This document shows positions 61,902 through 64,000 of a stretch of 64,000 nucleotides of DNA, one piece after another (the first letter of the stretch is position 1; each line of letters opens with the position of its first letter). This stretch comes from Promethearchaeota archaeon. Its GTDB lineage: Archaea; Asgardarchaeota; Thorarchaeia; Thorarchaeales; Thorarchaeaceae. The notes below the pieces were generated by a model. That model searched no databases, was not told the origin of the DNA, and saw only the letters and a program-made list of their open reading frames with translations. Position numbers and translations under genes: made by a program. The stretch is from positions 1 through 64,000 of the forward strand of contig WJMJ01000108.1 of the NCBI GenBank assembly GCA_014728035.1, written 5' to 3'.

Positions 61902-61911
61902 CTTTTTATGC
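61902..61911 (-). promoter_or_regulatory. TATA-like box of the acyl-CoA dehydrogenase
   Basis: Read on the minus strand: GCATAAAAAG, with a plausible start site about 25 bases downstream and the ATG at 61869. It lies 68 bases from the opposing thiolase box. Confidence 0.45.
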
Positions 61912-61978
61912 CTTTGGCAGAACCTGTTTTCCAGTTGATTGGTGAGAAATGAAGCAAATTTGCTGGCATTATCAAACC

Positions 61979-61986
61979 TTTATATG
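61979..61986 (+). promoter_or_regulatory. TATA box of the thiolase/DUF35 operon
   Basis: TTTATATG, preceded by CAAACC (a plausible BRE), 50 bases before the TTG start. Start site expected near 62010; then GAGGTG. Confidence 0.55.
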
Positions 61987-62035
61987 CACACTTTTCATTC
62001 ATCGGGTATCCTACTTACGAGGTGTACAATAGAAC

Positions 62036-63208
62036 TTGCCACTAAAGACGACCAATATAGTAAGCGCAGCTCAAACAAAGTTTGGCAAACTGGAAGGGCT
62101 ATCGCTCCGAGAAATATTCTCTGAGGCCGTTGATAAGGCTACCGTGGGTGCTGGCGTTCCGAAGGAAGATATCCAAGCCGCATTCATTGGGACCTTTATT
62201 CCTGAGATGCTTGTTCATCAGGGTCACACAGCTCCTTTGCTGCTTGACTATGCAGGAATGAAGGGTTTGCCAGCAACTAGACACGAGGCAGCTTGTGCTT
62301 CTGGTGCGACGGCTTTACGTGCAGGGATAATGGCCATTGAATCTGGTATATATGATACCGTTCTTGTTGCGGGTGCTGAGAAAATGACATCAGTTTCAAC
62401 CAACAAGGCAACCGAAGCTTTAGCCGCTGCTGCAGATGATGAATTCGAATCAAGTATCGGTTTGACATTCCCAGGTGTTTTCGGTATTGCTGCTGTAGCT
62501 CACATGCAGAAATATGGAACCACTGAAGAAGATATGGCTCGGGTAGCTGTCAAGGCGCACAAAAATGCTTCAACCAATCCGCTAGCTCAATTCCAGAAGG
62601 AGATCTCTCTTGAGAAAGCTATGACTCCGCGATACATCGCTTGGCCTCTCAAGTTGTTTGACTGTTCTCCAATATCTGATGGAGCTGCTGCCTTAGTACT
62701 AACATCTAAGGAGAAAGCAAAACAATATACGGATACTCCTGTTCAAATTATAGGAACAGGGCAAGCTTCTGCATCAATGAATCTGTGTGGAAGAAAGGAA
62801 CTGACTTCCTTTGAAGCATCTGTATCTGCAAGCAAACAGGCATATGAAATGGCAAAATTGAGTGCTGATGATATGGACCTTGCAGTTGTTCATGATTGCT
62901 TCACTATTGCAGAGATTATTGCAAGTGAAGATATTGGTTTCTTCAAACCTGGTGAAGGTGCAAAAGCTGTACGAGATGGTGTGACTGCACTTGATGGTGC
63001 CAAGCCCATTAATCCAATGGGTGGTCTCAAGGCTGTTGGACATCCTGTTGGAGCTACTGGAGTTAAGCAAGCTGTGGTTCTTTACAAAGAGCTAATCGGT
63101 GAAGCTGGAGCAAATCAGGTACCAAATCATGACACAGGAATTATGCATAACTTTGGCGGAACTGGTGCAACCTGTGTTGTAAACATCATGAGGAGGGCTG
63201 ACGCATGA
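62036..63208 (+). CDS. Acetyl-CoA acetyltransferase-type thiolase
   Basis: 390 residues, TTG start with GAGGTG 11 bases upstream. The nucleophile Cys87 is intact (HEAACASGA). The His loops VVHDCFTIAE and GGLKAVGHPVGATG are present. It would make or cleave 3-oxoacyl-CoA. In archaea such thiolases form complexes with DUF35 proteins (and HMG-CoA synthase) to channel acetoacetyl-CoA into the mevalonate pathway. The DUF35 gene overlaps its end by 4 bases. Whether it serves synthesis or acyl-CoA oxidation is open; the divergent dehydrogenase favours oxidation. Confidence 0.93.
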   Translation: MPLKTTNIVSAAQTKFGKLEGLSLREIFSEAVDKATVGAGVPKEDIQAAFIGTFIPEMLVHQGHTAPLLLDYAGMKGLPATRHEAACASGATALRAGIMAIESGIYDTVLVAGAEKMTSVSTNKATEALAAAADDEFESSIGLTFPGVFGIAAVAHMQKYGTTEEDMARVAVKAHKNASTNPLAQFQKEISLEKAMTPRYIAWPLKLFDCSPISDGAAALVLTSKEKAKQYTDTPVQIIGTGQASASMNLCGRKELTSFEASVSASKQAYEMAKLSADDMDLAVVHDCFTIAEIIASEDIGFFKPGEGAKAVRDGVTALDGAKPINPMGGLKAVGHPVGATGVKQAVVLYKELIGEAGANQVPNHDTGIMHNFGGTGATCVVNIMRRADA

Positions 63209-63594
63209 GTGAAAAACCCACTATTGAACAATATAAGGCAAAGATCACTGAGCAAAAGTTTCAAGCATACAAATGCATTGGTTGTGGAGTTGTCATTACT
63301 CCCCCATCTGGCACATGTTATGGTTGTGGAAGTAGTGATATGGAATGGATTGACGTAAGTGGAAAAGGTACTCTTGTGTCCTTTACTGTTATCCATATAG
63401 CACCTGATGATTTCGCAGATGAAGCTCCATATTATGTAGCTATCATCGAATTAGAAGAAGGTAGTAGGGTAACCTGTCGATTAGACGGGTTTGATCCTCT
63501 GAAACCTGAGGAAATATCACTTGGGATTCCAGTAGTTCTAACATATATTACTGAGGAATCCGGTAGAACCTATTTGGCCTTTAAACCTGAATGA
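63205..63594 (+). CDS. DUF35 zinc-ribbon/OB-fold partner of the thiolase
   Basis: 129 residues. A helix (1-20) precedes a full zinc ribbon (Cys24, Cys27, Cys38, Cys41), then the OB-fold (LVSFTVIHIAPDDFAD, YYVAIIELEEGS). The ATG overlaps the thiolase stop (ATGA), so the two are translationally coupled and likely form one complex. In contrast to the copy at 39995 all four cysteines are kept. Confidence 0.9.
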   Translation: MSEKPTIEQYKAKITEQKFQAYKCIGCGVVITPPSGTCYGCGSSDMEWIDVSGKGTLVSFTVIHIAPDDFADEAPYYVAIIELEEGSRVTCRLDGFDPLKPEEISLGIPVVLTYITEESGRTYLAFKPE

Positions 63595-63604
63595 TTTTGA
63601 ATAG

Positions 63605-63621
63605 AGAGGACCTGTTCCTCT
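63605..63621 (+). terminator. Terminator after the thiolase/DUF35 operon
   Basis: AGAGGA / TCCTCT, 6-bp stem with a 5-base loop, 10 bases after the stop, followed by TTATTCC and a run of T. Confidence 0.75.
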
Positions 63622-63697
63622 TTATTCCTACTTCTTTTTTTCTTAACAAGAATGTTGATAACTCTAGAATAAACCGATATAGTAGGTGCAACCAGTA

Positions 63698-64000
63698 TTG
63701 AAGAAGTTTCGAGATATTCTGCATATGAATGTCGATCCAAATAATATGACATTTGAAGAATGTGCTTCAGGTCTCACAGCAAAATATGATAAAAAATTAC
63801 TCCATGAATATTTGCCCCGTACTAGCGGAGTATTATCTGCTGACAAATTATTAGTTCATACCCTTGGTGGGATGCTACCCGATGACATTGTTGCAGCTTT
63901 GAATAAAACGGAATTTGTGGGCGTGTTTGGAAGGGTTCTGAAGCAAGATAGAGTGAATGGAATTACCTGTCTTCAGTATCTCTATGTCTGGGATTACCAA
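63698..64000 (+). CDS. Uncharacterised protein, 3' end cut by window
   Basis: A TTG at 63698 with AGGTG 9 bases upstream opens a frame that runs 101 codons to the window end. The part seen is helical at first (EECASGLTAKYDKKLLHEYL) and closes with a strand-like GITCLQYLYVWDYQ. No family can be named from this piece. Confidence 0.6.
   Translation, partial: MKKFRDILHMNVDPNNMTFEECASGLTAKYDKKLLHEYLPRTSGVLSADKLLVHTLGGMLPDDIVAALNKTEFVGVFGRVLKQDRVNGITCLQYLYVWDYQ

Overview
The window looks like a piece of an archaeal chromosome, most likely from an Asgard archaeon (a Thorarchaeia-like lineage would fit, but I cannot prove it). The reasons are as follows. Ribosome binding sites follow archaeal GGTGA/GAGGTG with many TTG and GTG starts. 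Coding sequence is AT-rich. Terminators are short GC hairpins followed by T-rich DNA. Thiolase and DUF35 zinc-ribbon genes occur as archaeal-style pairs. Eukaryote-like parts are present: a longin-like domain fused to an Arf/Rab-like GTPase, and a membrane-anchored chain of winged helices that resembles the UFM1 E3 ligase UFL1. I saw no tRNA, rRNA, CRISPR array, intact insertion sequence or prophage. Nearly all the DNA is single-copy core and accessory metabolism, signalling and surface genes.

Layout. 1-7913: the 3' part of a giant Ig-repeat surface protein with one membrane helix and a very acidic cytoplasmic tail, then a tight four-to-five-gene set (longin-GTPase, two small coiled-coil proteins, one long coiled-coil protein with a winged helix, one small protein) closed by a terminator. 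7959-10069: a DUF35 protein, a ribbon-helix-helix regulator with a likely operator, and an acyl-CoA dehydrogenase. 10244-15381 (minus): a membrane/extracellular protein and a zinc protein-leuB-leuC-leuD operon. 15448-21705: FAH-family hydrolase, GH36 alpha-galactosidase with a nested dyad over its promoter, TPR proteins, PHP phosphoesterase. 21821-25281: MFS transporter and membrane-anchored subtilase. 25464-31296: P-type ATPase, UFL1-like protein, panB. 31317-38343: small redox and lipid-binding proteins, a REC-PAS-kinase, ankyrin protein, beta-helix surface protein and a broken TPR gene. 38397-40688: a non-coding relic area, then a thiolase-fold protein without its cysteine paired with a DUF35 protein. 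40735-53573: membrane proteins, a coiled-coil protein, YhhN, VIT-like, luciferase-like, M28 peptidase, a tandem pair of HEAT-like genes, a PAS-GAF kinase and glutamine-dependent NAD synthetase. 53735-57847: vWA protein, a GC-rich relic, two OsmC proteins and small proteins. 57899-64000: homocitrate/isopropylmalate synthase family enzyme, nitroreductase, second acyl-CoA dehydrogenase divergent from a true thiolase-DUF35 operon, and a partial gene.

How the parts fit. Two acyl-CoA dehydrogenases, two thiolase-fold proteins, three DUF35 proteins and an SCP2 protein point to acyl-CoA (fatty acid, branched-chain or isoprenoid-like) metabolism. leuBCD with the distant synthase covers 2-oxoacid elongation (leucine or a related pathway). 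panB and nadE supply CoA and NAD. The anchored subtilase, M28 peptidase, beta-helix protein and alpha-galactosidase suggest scavenging of peptides and carbohydrates. The two most interesting loci are the surface protein/longin-GTPase/coiled-coil cluster at the left end and the transmembrane UFL1-like protein at 28404-30353.
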